Shown: piece after piece, positions 1-6,686 of the stretch
How positions within the stretch are numbered: position 1 is the stretch's first letter
How the letters are laid out: each line of letters starts with the position of its first letter
Assembly: GCA_030950865.1 (NCBI GenBank)
Contig: JAUZQR010000128.1
Coordinates: 1 to 11,314 of the forward strand
Origin: Mariprofundaceae bacterium
GTDB lineage: Bacteria > Pseudomonadota > Zetaproteobacteria > Mariprofundales > Mariprofundaceae
DNA length: 11,314 bases
Direction: 5' to 3'
The notes under the pieces: generated by a model
What the model saw: only the letters and a program-made list of their open reading frames with translations
Databases searched by the model: none
Told to the model about the DNA's origin: nothing
Position numbers and translations under genes: made by a program

Positions 1-52
1 CAAATGGGAATGTGTGATGTTTAAAGGCAAGCGCCTCTGGAAACTCCTCTAA
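1..52 (+). pseudogene. Inverted duplicate fragment of the 3' end of cheR
   Basis: Positions 2-52 on the plus strand encode the same last 16 residues and TAA stop as the minus-strand cheR (ending GKRLWKLL), with identical bases. Nothing upstream is in the window, so this is either the end of a second complete cheR copy or, more likely, the product of a fold-back artefact. It should not be counted as an independent gene without read support. Confidence 0.8.
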
Positions 53-80
53 CTATTCATATCACCACTGACTTGTTCGA

Positions 81-165
81 GAGCGAGGCAGAAAAGTGGA
101 GTTTGCTCCTGCAAATGAGCATTTTCTAACACTGCTATCGAACAAGTCAGTGGTGATATGAATAG
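81..165. other. Spacer downstream of cheR, no gene recognised
   Basis: This short region follows the cheR stop in the direction of transcription. It holds the unique 57-base spacer of the inverted repeat (81-137) and 28 non-coding bases of the right arm. I see only a tiny 4-base-pair stem (ggag/ctcc near 98-109) and no U-tract terminator. The true sequence downstream of the operon is probably lost at the repeat junction. Confidence 0.6.
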
Positions 166-996
166 TTAGAGGAGTTTCCAGAGGCGCTTGCCTTTAAACA
201 TCACACATTCCCATTTGGAATGATTCCCATTGGGAATTTCTGTCGCACCCGTAAATAAATAGCCACCTTTTTTCATCGTTCTTGCCAAACGATCAATCAC
301 ATTCTTTCGCTCTTCAGGTGAAAAATAAATCAATACATTACGACAAAACACAATATCAAAAGGCCCAAATCGGCGTACTTGGCTGACCAATGCATCATTA
401 ACCAAATTTGCTGTTTGAAACGTCAGCATTTCTTTTAACTCATCACATACAAACCAATCAAGACCTTCTTGCGTAAAAAAGCGCACCAATTGTTTGACTG
501 GCATACCCCGCTGCACTTCCATCTGAGAATATTTTGCCTCACGTGCATAAGAAATCGCACTTTCTGACAAGTCTGTACCTAAAATCGAAACACGTTTATC
601 TGCCATTGCCACAGTCTCGGAAGCTGTCATCGCAATCGAATATGGTTCCTGTCCTTTGGATGAGGCCGCCGACCATATTTTTATATTTCCATGGCAATTC
701 CCAGCATGTGTTAGCTCTGGAAACACCAATGTTCTCAAAGCTTCAAAAGGATAAGTATCTCGAAAAAACAACGTTTCATTGGTTGTCATCGCATCCAAGA
801 AATGATGCGCAAGCTTGCCATTTTCATCACGTTTAATTTGTTGAGCCAAGGTATCCATGTCAGAAATTTCAAAGTTGCGTAATAGGGTCTGCACACGCGA
901 ACGAATCAAATATAATTTACTATCATCCAGCACCAAACCACTTTTACGCAGTAAAAATTCCCGCAAATAACAAAATAGCTCTGGTCGTAGACTCAT
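166..996 (-). CDS. cheR: CheR chemoreceptor glutamate methyltransferase
   Basis: CheR transfers methyl groups from S-adenosylmethionine to glutamates on the receptor signalling helices, which drives adaptation. From the ATG at 996 the protein has 276 residues, the usual family length. The N-terminal helical domain ends with TTNETLFFRD (71-80), the typical CheR segment before the methyltransferase domain. SAM-binding signatures follow: WSAASSKGQEPYSIAM (108-123), GTDLSESA (140-147) and FDIVFCRNVLIYF (213-225). Near the C-terminus the common GHSES-type motif is replaced by GATEIP (250-255). There is no pentapeptide-binding insertion that I can recognise. I chose the ATG at 996 over an in-frame GTG at 1017 because it forms a 4-base ATGA overlap with the cheB stop. 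It is the last gene of the operon in the window, and its 3' end is duplicated in the left-edge inverted repeat. Confidence 0.96.
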   Translation of the reverse strand: MSLRPELFCYLREFLLRKSGLVLDDSKLYLIRSRVQTLLRNFEISDMDTLAQQIKRDENGKLAHHFLDAMTTNETLFFRDTYPFEALRTLVFPELTHAGNCHGNIKIWSAASSKGQEPYSIAMTASETVAMADKRVSILGTDLSESAISYAREAKYSQMEVQRGMPVKQLVRFFTQEGLDWFVCDELKEMLTFQTANLVNDALVSQVRRFGPFDIVFCRNVLIYFSPEERKNVIDRLARTMKKGGYLFTGATEIPNGNHSKWECVMFKGKRLWKLL

Positions 997-2060
997 AACC
1001 CACCCATTCCACAACACTTCATGATAGCGGCTGCAATATCATTAAGTGCTATAACCTCACTAGCAGCCCCTGCCTTTACAGTTTCTCCAGGCATCCCCCA
1101 AACCACACTACTGGCTTTATCTTGCGCAATAACATGCATTTTCTTATCGGCTAAAGCCTTTGCACCAGCAGCACCATCATTGCCCATGCCTGTTAAAACA
1201 ACAGCCATCGTACGAATACGCGGTGCCAATGCTGCTAGCGAATGAAATGTTACATCCACAGCAGGCTTGCAATGATTGACCCGCTCTCCATCCACCAAAT
1301 GTGCGCGTAATTGGGTTCCAATACGTTCAATTTCCATATGAATATCACCAGGCGCAACGTAAATACATCCCGCTTGCAATACCATGCCATCTTCTGCCAG
1401 TTTACATGTTAGAGTAGTATTTTTTTCCAACCGTTCAACCAATGAAATAAGAAACAATTTCGGCATATGCTGCGTGACCACAATTGGCACAGGAAAGGAT
1501 ACTGGTAACATGCTCAAAACCGTATGCAGCGCGACAGGACCACCTGTACTCGAACCAATCGCAATAATATCAGGGCAACTTCTACGGTTCCCTGTAGTGT
1601 TTTTCACCATCCTTGTCGGTTTATTCTTACCCACCCTACGTTGCGTAACAGTGGTAATACTTCGTGCCAATGGAATTTTTTCTTTTAATACTTTCTGCAA
1701 AACCTCCCTTGGTTTCTTTTCCAAACAAGTCGATTTCAAAATAAAATCATAAGCCCCAGATTCAAGCGCTTGAACAGTTTTTTCTGCACTGGTTTCTGAT
1801 TCATTGCTAATCACCAATACGCGCACCTCTGGCGCTTCTTCTTGCAAACATTGCAACACTTCAATACCCGTTAAAAATGGCATTTCCATATCCAGCGTCA
1901 CCAAATCAGGTTTGAGTGTTTTAATTTTCTGTAGCGCATCCCGTCCATCACGCGCTACGCCCAACACCTCGATATGCTCCAGCTCACTCATGCAGCCACG
2001 CAAAAAGGTGCGGAAAACCACATCATCATCAACAATCAATACACGTGTAGATTTATTCAT
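993..2060 (-). CDS. cheB: CheB protein-glutamate methylesterase/deamidase with receiver domain
   Basis: CheB removes methyl groups from receptor glutamates and is activated by phosphotransfer from CheA. It has 355 residues, the normal length. The receiver domain (about 1-125) has the acidic pair D11/D12, phospho-acceptor D57 in TLDMEMP and the conserved K109. A basic linker (about 126-160) leads to the esterase domain, where the catalytic triad is visible: S171 in IGSSTGGP, H198 in VTQHMP and D295 in TGMGNDG. Spacing between these residues matches E. coli CheB (S164, H190, D286) within one or two positions. The start ATG at 2060 overlaps the upstream cheY stop (ATGA), and its stop overlaps the cheR start, so the three genes are probably translationally coupled. 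With CheR it gives a complete adaptation system; no CheD is present. Confidence 0.97.
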   Translation of the reverse strand: MNKSTRVLIVDDDVVFRTFLRGCMSELEHIEVLGVARDGRDALQKIKTLKPDLVTLDMEMPFLTGIEVLQCLQEEAPEVRVLVISNESETSAEKTVQALESGAYDFILKSTCLEKKPREVLQKVLKEKIPLARSITTVTQRRVGKNKPTRMVKNTTGNRRSCPDIIAIGSSTGGPVALHTVLSMLPVSFPVPIVVTQHMPKLFLISLVERLEKNTTLTCKLAEDGMVLQAGCIYVAPGDIHMEIERIGTQLRAHLVDGERVNHCKPAVDVTFHSLAALAPRIRTMAVVLTGMGNDGAAGAKALADKKMHVIAQDKASSVVWGMPGETVKAGAASEVIALNDIAAAIMKCCGMGGL

Positions 2061-2440
2061 TTTTCGTACGCAATGCCAACAATATCTAGCTTATCCATTA
2101 CCATTTCTTTATCAAATGGCTTCATAATGTATTCATCCGCACCTGCTGCAAGCGCTTTCAACATGGATGGCATGCCCGTTTCTGTGGTGACCATAATCAC
2201 CGAAGGCTCTGTAATATGTTTGGCATCCGAGCGCAGTGCCACCAAAAAATCATAACCATTCATCACAGGCATATTCCAATCCAAAAGAACCACAGATATA
2301 TCATCATGCGCTTGCATTTGTTCTTGAGCCAACGCGCCATTGGCAGCTTCAAGCACTTCAAAACCAAGCGCCTGCATAATACGCCCCAATGAAATACGTA
2401 CGACCTTGGCATCATCCACAATTAATGCTTTTTTTGTCAT
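2057..2440 (-). CDS. cheY: CheY-type single-domain response regulator (second copy)
   Basis: A stand-alone receiver of 127 residues that would accept phosphate from CheA. It has the D9/D10 acidic pair, phospho-acceptor D54 in LLDWNMP, T85/T86 in MVTTETG and K107 in IMKPF, so all catalytic positions are intact. The start is supported by a GGGAGA ribosome binding site (about 2446-2451) just upstream of the ATG at 2440. It lies 25 bases after cheW and overlaps cheB by four bases. It differs clearly from the other CheY of this operon (5968-6345), so the two are not a recent duplication. Which one binds the motor switch cannot be read from sequence; the other could act as a phosphate sink or serve another output. 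Confidence 0.95.
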   Translation of the reverse strand: MTKKALIVDDAKVVRISLGRIMQALGFEVLEAANGALAQEQMQAHDDISVVLLDWNMPVMNGYDFLVALRSDAKHITEPSVIMVTTETGMPSMLKALAAGADEYIMKPFDKEMVMDKLDIVGIAYEK

Positions 2441-2465
2441 CGAAATCTCCCTATTTCATTATAAC

Positions 2466-2966
2466 TCAATGTAATACTGCTTTATCAGGTGCGCCCTGCT
2501 CCGCACTGGGTATCGTCAAAGCAATAAACCTATCCACATTCACCAATACCAAAACACCTTGCTCTAATTTTAAAACGCCTTCACTTACTTGTCGCCAAAT
2601 AGCATCCAGTGAGCGCGGTGTTGGTTCATAATTATCGGGATCCAAAAGCATCACTTCACCTACATCATCCACAGTTAAACCAAAATCTTCACCCGAACTG
2701 GTTTCAATAATCGCCACATGACAAGATTCATCCTCAGCTCTCTCTGGCAAACCCACGACTTTGCGCACATCCAGTTCAGTCATCACCCGACCACGCAAAT
2801 TAATCAATCCAAGCACAGCATCGGGGCTCAAAGGCATTTGGGTTCGCTCCTGATTGGTTACCACTTCACGCACTTGCTGAACATGAAAACCAATCCATTG
2901 TTCCCCCACACGGCAGGTTAACAGTTCAGTATGCGCATGCTCTTTTACCGCTACCAATGCATTCAT
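2466..2966 (-). CDS. cheW: CheW coupling protein
   Basis: CheW links receptors to the CheA kinase in the chemosensory array. The 166-residue protein is one SH3-like CheW domain. It carries the family's central motif GLINLRGRVMTELDVRK (53-69), an N-terminal strand of the usual type (GEQWIGFHVQQVREVV, 21-36) and the GLTVDDVGEVM segment (96-106). A ribosome binding site GGGAG (2973-2977) sits six bases before the ATG at 2966. The gene begins 31 bases after the cheA stop and ends 25 bases before cheY. The stretch after residue 105 (LLDPDNYEPTPRSLDAIW) is typical of CheW proteins and shows no extra domain. Confidence 0.96.
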   Translation of the reverse strand: MNALVAVKEHAHTELLTCRVGEQWIGFHVQQVREVVTNQERTQMPLSPDAVLGLINLRGRVMTELDVRKVVGLPERAEDESCHVAIIETSSGEDFGLTVDDVGEVMLLDPDNYEPTPRSLDAIWRQVSEGVLKLEQGVLVLVNVDRFIALTIPSAEQGAPDKAVLH

Positions 2967-2997
2967 ATATCACTCCCTTCTTCAACTAGCGCCCGCA

Positions 2998-5922
2998 TCA
3001 AATACTGCTATCCACAACCACTGAACCTTCAACACTCAAAGGTCTTTTTTTCTTTATATTTGCCATCACTTCACCCAAGCCTTCGGTTAAACTCTGGCGA
3101 TCCAGCTTCAACATTACTTCCACAAACTTATCCCTATGAGTCATATCAATTTCATCCACAGGTGTTGCAGTGAGTGCAACAATCGGAATATCATCAAATT
3201 CTTCACGCTCTCTCACCCAATCAGTCAATTCATAACCATTCATATTGGGCATTTCTAAGTCTGTTAGAATTAAATCAGGTCGTCTTTCTTCCAAGATTTT
3301 ACATGCCTCAAGCCCATCTTTTGCCACCCATGCTTCATAACCCAAAACATCAAAAATTGGCATCACTAAATTCCTAAAAAATGCCGCATCTTCGACAAAC
3401 AATATTTTTTGTCGCAAGCTTGTATCGTCTGAATTGGGTGAACTTGATGCTGTACGTGTAAACCAATTTATATCTGCTTTTTTCACCACTTCAAACACAT
3501 CAATCACTTCCGTTGCCGTGCCATCAATCACTGATGTGCCTAAAAACAACGGATTTTCAGATTGTTTTTTAATTTCTAACGGTGTTTCAAGAATATCTTC
3601 CACCTGTTCAACCTGTAAACACATACGTTTATGCCCATCTGATAAGATTAAACCATACACCTCACCACTACATATTCGCTCTCCAACTTCAATCAACTCG
3701 CCCCAACGAATCACCGAGATGACATCATCACGGTATTGTAAGACCTCTGAGGTTCCAGAGTGTTCAATACGCTCAGCAGGAAAAAGTTCCAAGCGTTCAA
3801 TCAATACCATTGGAATGGCAAAGCGCTGCTTACCTTGAGAAAAAACTAAGGTATGTTGCAATTCATCCTTAGAAAAGTCATTTTCATCATCATTTTCAGC
3901 TTGGCGTATCGCCTCCACTTCTGGAGATAGTTGCATCAAGTTAGCCAGCTCATTGCAATCAAAAATTGGAATCACAATACCATCACCCAAAATACTGCAA
4001 CCACCATAAAACCCTAAATGTTGAAAGTGCACACCCAGCGGCTTAACAACAATTTCCTCAGCACCACAAATCTGATCTACCAGCACGCCAAAGTTTCGAT
4101 CTCCCAAATCAATCACCACAATCGAGCCTTCATCTTCAACTGTATCACTCAATTGCAATTTCTCTTTTAGTCGCATGATTGGCAATAGCTTTCCACGCAA
4201 ACGGTAAAATGTTTGCCCACCAATCACCCGCCATTCTTGCGAATCCTTGGGCGCACTCAATAGCTCTTGAATACTCATTTGCGGAATAGCAAAACGTTGA
4301 TTCTGACAACTCACAATCATCGCCGAGATGATTGCCAAGGTTAACGGAATGCGAATCCGCAGGGTTGTCCCTTTACCTGGCTCACTGCTGATATCGACAT
4401 TACCACCAACTTTCTCAATTTCGGTACGCACCACATCCATGCCAACACCACGACCAGATAAATTACTAACCTGCTCAGCCGTTGATAAACCCGCGTGAAA
4501 AATAAGTTGGAGTGCTGCTTTGGCACTAATCTTTTCACCTTGCTCTTCGGTCAAAACACCCATGGTGACAGCTTTCTTTTTCACCCGTTCTGCATCAATA
4601 CCAGCACCATCATCTTCAATAAGAATCACAATAAAGCCAGATTCTTGTGAAGCTGATAAACGCAACGTACCTTCAGCAGGTTTACCTGCTTTACGACGTT
4701 CATTGGGCATTTCAATACCATGATCGCAACTATTGCGAATAATGTGTGTTAAAGGATCTTTTAATGCATTTAGAATCGTACGATCCAGCTCTGTTTCTTC
4801 GCCATGCATCACAACAGATATTTTCTTTTCCAACTGTTTGCCCATATCACGAACAATACGAGGCACACTATTCCAAACACTTTGAATCGGTTGCATACGT
4901 GTGCGTAATAGCTTCGATTGTAGTTGTTCTGTAATATGATCGACATCACGGCTTACACGCACAAACTCCATATTTCCCGAAGCTTGAACCATTTGAACCA
5001 AACGATTACGGGTCAATACCAACTCACCGACTTGATTCATTAAAGAGTCCAATAAATCTACATCCACACGAATGCTACCAGAACTTTTTGGCTTCACAGA
5101 CCCTACATTTTTCACAACCGTTTTCTTAACAGGCACTGGGCTACTTTTTTGTGGCTCTGCCACAACTTTCTTCACTACTTCAGCTTTACTTTCAACACTA
5201 ACTTCAAGCTTAGAATCATCATCAGGAAGCTCAACATTAACTACTTCGGGAGCTGCTGGTTTCGCATTTTGAGCACCTTTTTTCACCACTACTTTCGCAA
5301 CACCCAACAGCTTCAAGGCATCGCCTGCTGTAAAACCATCCAATTCTTTCAACTTCGCAAAACCTACATCCATCACTGCTTGGGCAGAAACCAAGCCATT
5401 TTCTGCCAATGCAGCCGCAGCTTTTTCAGAGATATCCGATGCCCATGTTTGGAGCGTTTCCAGTCCTCCAGAAACACTTTCATTGCCTGTATCTTCTTGC
5501 TCAGCTTCAACAACTGAATTTTCACCGTCTGCCATCGTCGCCACCAAACGCTCAGCAGCATGCAAACGCTTAATCAAGCCACTATGATCTATATCTGGTT
5601 CTGCGCCTTCCGCTTCAAGCCCCTCCAACAAGCTTGTAATGGCATCCGCACACTCCAACAATAATGATACAAGATCTGCATTCATCGCAAATTTTAACGA
5701 ACGTATTTTACTTAAAAGGTTCTCACCCGCATGCGCCACTTTTTCCAACCCAACCAAACCAAGGAAACCACAACTGCCTTTCACAGTATGAATAGCACGG
5801 AAAATAGCTCCCAAAATCTCTTCATCTTGAGGATTGGCTTCTAAATCCATCAATTGTTGCTCGATGGCAGATAGGTTCTCGTTACTTTCCGTTAAAAATT
5901 CCGCTAATAGCTCTTCATCCAT
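2998..5922 (-). CDS. cheA: Hybrid CheA histidine kinase with HhH-like segment, two CheW-like domains and C-terminal receiver
   Basis: This is the central chemotaxis kinase, about 974 residues from the ATG at 5922. Order (numbered from that ATG): P1/HPt domain 1-105 with phosphorylatable H45 (RAIHTVKGS); a helix-hairpin-helix-like segment about 163-212 in place of a recognisable P2; a Pro/Val/Lys-rich linker to about 280; P3 dimerisation helices 283-345; P4 ATPase with N-box (HIIRNSCDHG, 393-402), G1 (EDDGAGID, 436-443) and G2 (GRGVGMD, 490-496); P5 CheW-like about 535-665; a second CheW-like domain about 690-820; and a receiver about 838-955 with D888 (LILTDLEMP) and a conserved Lys at 939. 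The ATG at 5922 is preferred over a GTG at 5949 and an ATG at 5940 because it has a well-spaced GGAG and gives the typical CheA N-terminus MDEELLAEFLTES. The receiver suggests autoregulation or a phosphate sink. Confidence 0.96.
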   Translation of the reverse strand: MDEELLAEFLTESNENLSAIEQQLMDLEANPQDEEILGAIFRAIHTVKGSCGFLGLVGLEKVAHAGENLLSKIRSLKFAMNADLVSLLLECADAITSLLEGLEAEGAEPDIDHSGLIKRLHAAERLVATMADGENSVVEAEQEDTGNESVSGGLETLQTWASDISEKAAAALAENGLVSAQAVMDVGFAKLKELDGFTAGDALKLLGVAKVVVKKGAQNAKPAAPEVVNVELPDDDSKLEVSVESKAEVVKKVVAEPQKSSPVPVKKTVVKNVGSVKPKSSGSIRVDVDLLDSLMNQVGELVLTRNRLVQMVQASGNMEFVRVSRDVDHITEQLQSKLLRTRMQPIQSVWNSVPRIVRDMGKQLEKKISVVMHGEETELDRTILNALKDPLTHIIRNSCDHGIEMPNERRKAGKPAEGTLRLSASQESGFIVILIEDDGAGIDAERVKKKAVTMGVLTEEQGEKISAKAALQLIFHAGLSTAEQVSNLSGRGVGMDVVRTEIEKVGGNVDISSEPGKGTTLRIRIPLTLAIISAMIVSCQNQRFAIPQMSIQELLSAPKDSQEWRVIGGQTFYRLRGKLLPIMRLKEKLQLSDTVEDEGSIVVIDLGDRNFGVLVDQICGAEEIVVKPLGVHFQHLGFYGGCSILGDGIVIPIFDCNELANLMQLSPEVEAIRQAENDDENDFSKDELQHTLVFSQGKQRFAIPMVLIERLELFPAERIEHSGTSEVLQYRDDVISVIRWGELIEVGERICSGEVYGLILSDGHKRMCLQVEQVEDILETPLEIKKQSENPLFLGTSVIDGTATEVIDVFEVVKKADINWFTRTASSSPNSDDTSLRQKILFVEDAAFFRNLVMPIFDVLGYEAWVAKDGLEACKILEERRPDLILTDLEMPNMNGYELTDWVREREEFDDIPIVALTATPVDEIDMTHRDKFVEVMLKLDRQSLTEGLGEVMANIKKKRPLSVEGSVVVDSSI

Positions 5923-5928
5923 ACCTTG

Positions 5929-5932
5929 CTCC
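5929..5932 (-). promoter_or_regulatory. Ribosome binding site that decides the cheA start
   Basis: GGAG on the minus strand lies six bases upstream of the ATG at 5922. The upstream alternatives, GTG at 5949 and ATG at 5940, have no comparable Shine-Dalgarno sequence. This supports the shorter CheA. Confidence 0.65.
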
Positions 5933-5967
5933 GAAGTCATACATTTCACTTAGAGTATCTATTCACA

Positions 5968-6345
5968 TTAAAACAGCATGCCGCCAACCACCTCAATCAA
6001 AGCATCAGGTTCAAATGGTTTCACCAGCCATGCTGATACACCCGACTCATGTCCAATAGACTTCTTACCCTCACCAGACTCTGTCGTTAACATCACAATC
6101 GGCGTTTCTGCATAGGCAGGTATGGCTCGAATATTTTGAATCATCGTGAGTCCATCCATATTCGGCATATTCAAATCGGTTAAAATTAAATCATAAGGGT
6201 TATCTGCCGATGCTGTTGCCATATCCAAACCACAAGCACCGTCTTTGGCTTCATCCACCTGAAAATCAACCTTTAGCAAGGTACGTTTCACAGTAATCCG
6301 CACCATGGTTGAATCTTCAACAATCAATATTCTTGGACCACTCAT
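5968..6345 (-). CDS. cheY: CheY-type single-domain response regulator (next to the channel gene)
   Basis: A 125-residue receiver with acidic residues E10/D11, phospho-acceptor D57 in LILTDLNMP, T87/T88 in MLTTESG and K109 in LVKPF. All catalytic residues for phosphotransfer are present. The start is the ATG at 6345: it has a strong AAGGAGGA ribosome binding site and forms an ATGA overlap with the stop of the upstream channel gene. An in-frame extension to 6411 would add 22 residues that are not receiver-like and would overlap the upstream coding sequence. It lies directly before cheA, with about 45 bases between stop and ATG. Its coupling to a gene whose product ends in a CheZ-like helical tail suggests that this CheY is the partner of that tail; this is inference from position. 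Confidence 0.95.
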   Translation of the reverse strand: MSGPRILIVEDSTMVRITVKRTLLKVDFQVDEAKDGACGLDMATASADNPYDLILTDLNMPNMDGLTMIQNIRAIPAYAETPIVMLTTESGEGKKSIGHESGVSAWLVKPFEPDALIEVVGGMLF

Positions 6346-6686
6346 AATTCCTCCTTCAAAACCATACGCTCTTCTTCCATCACATAACGCTGACTCACTT
6401 CCTCTTGCCATAATGCAGTCTGACCACTTTCAGGAACATGATTCGACCAATCCTTCAAACAACTTTTTACATTATTCAAACGCTGTGATACGCGATCAAT
6501 ATTTTGCAGGTCAGTCAAAGCCGCCATAATCAATTCTTCGACTTCTTCTGATACGCCCATATCAAGGATTTCAGTCAATTTGACCAAACCCTCTTCACAG
6601 CTCTCATTCAATAGTTCTAAGGAACCACCAACCTGCTTTTTAAGCACTCTTAACAATCGTTTATCCGCTTGCTGCGGCCACACTGA
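6342..6686 (-). other. CheZ-like helical tail domain of the channel protein
   Basis: Residues about 1070-1183 are predicted all-helical and follow an acidic, low-complexity linker. The segment ALTDLQNIDRVSQRLNNV (1125-1142) carries D1133 and Q1137 in DxxxQ spacing. In E. coli CheZ, D143 and Q147 in QDLTGQ have the same spacing and catalyse CheY-P hydrolysis. The match is short, so the assignment as a phosphatase is tentative. Direct adjacency to cheY and absence of another CheY phosphatase gene in the window support it. Confidence 0.5.

Larger units (their letters stand above)
1..217. repeat. Perfect 80-base inverted repeat at the window edge (arms 1-80 and 138-217)
   Basis: Bases 1-80 are the exact reverse complement of 138-217, with no mismatch, separated by a 57-base spacer (81-137). 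Each arm holds the last 16 codons and stop of cheR plus 28 bases of downstream sequence. The left arm runs into base 1, so the repeat may be longer than 80 bases. Both inner arm ends carry the self-complementary tetramer TCGA. Perfect identity, coding content in both arms and position at a sequence end fit a fold-back chimera (as in multiple displacement amplification) or an assembly end artefact. A genuine inverted duplication cannot be excluded. Confidence 0.95.

Noticed and set aside
1..217. The inverted repeat as a rho-independent terminator of the operon
   Set aside because: The arms are 80 bases with a 57-base spacer, include coding sequence and are not followed by a T-tract; typical terminators have short GC-rich stems.
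1384..2255. Several plus-strand open frames across cheB and cheY
   Set aside because: They are antisense to genes with intact catalytic motifs and show no family signature.
6346..6411. A 22-residue N-terminal extension of the cheY at 5968
   Set aside because: The residues are not receiver-like, overlap the upstream gene and ignore the strong Shine-Dalgarno and ATGA overlap at 6345.
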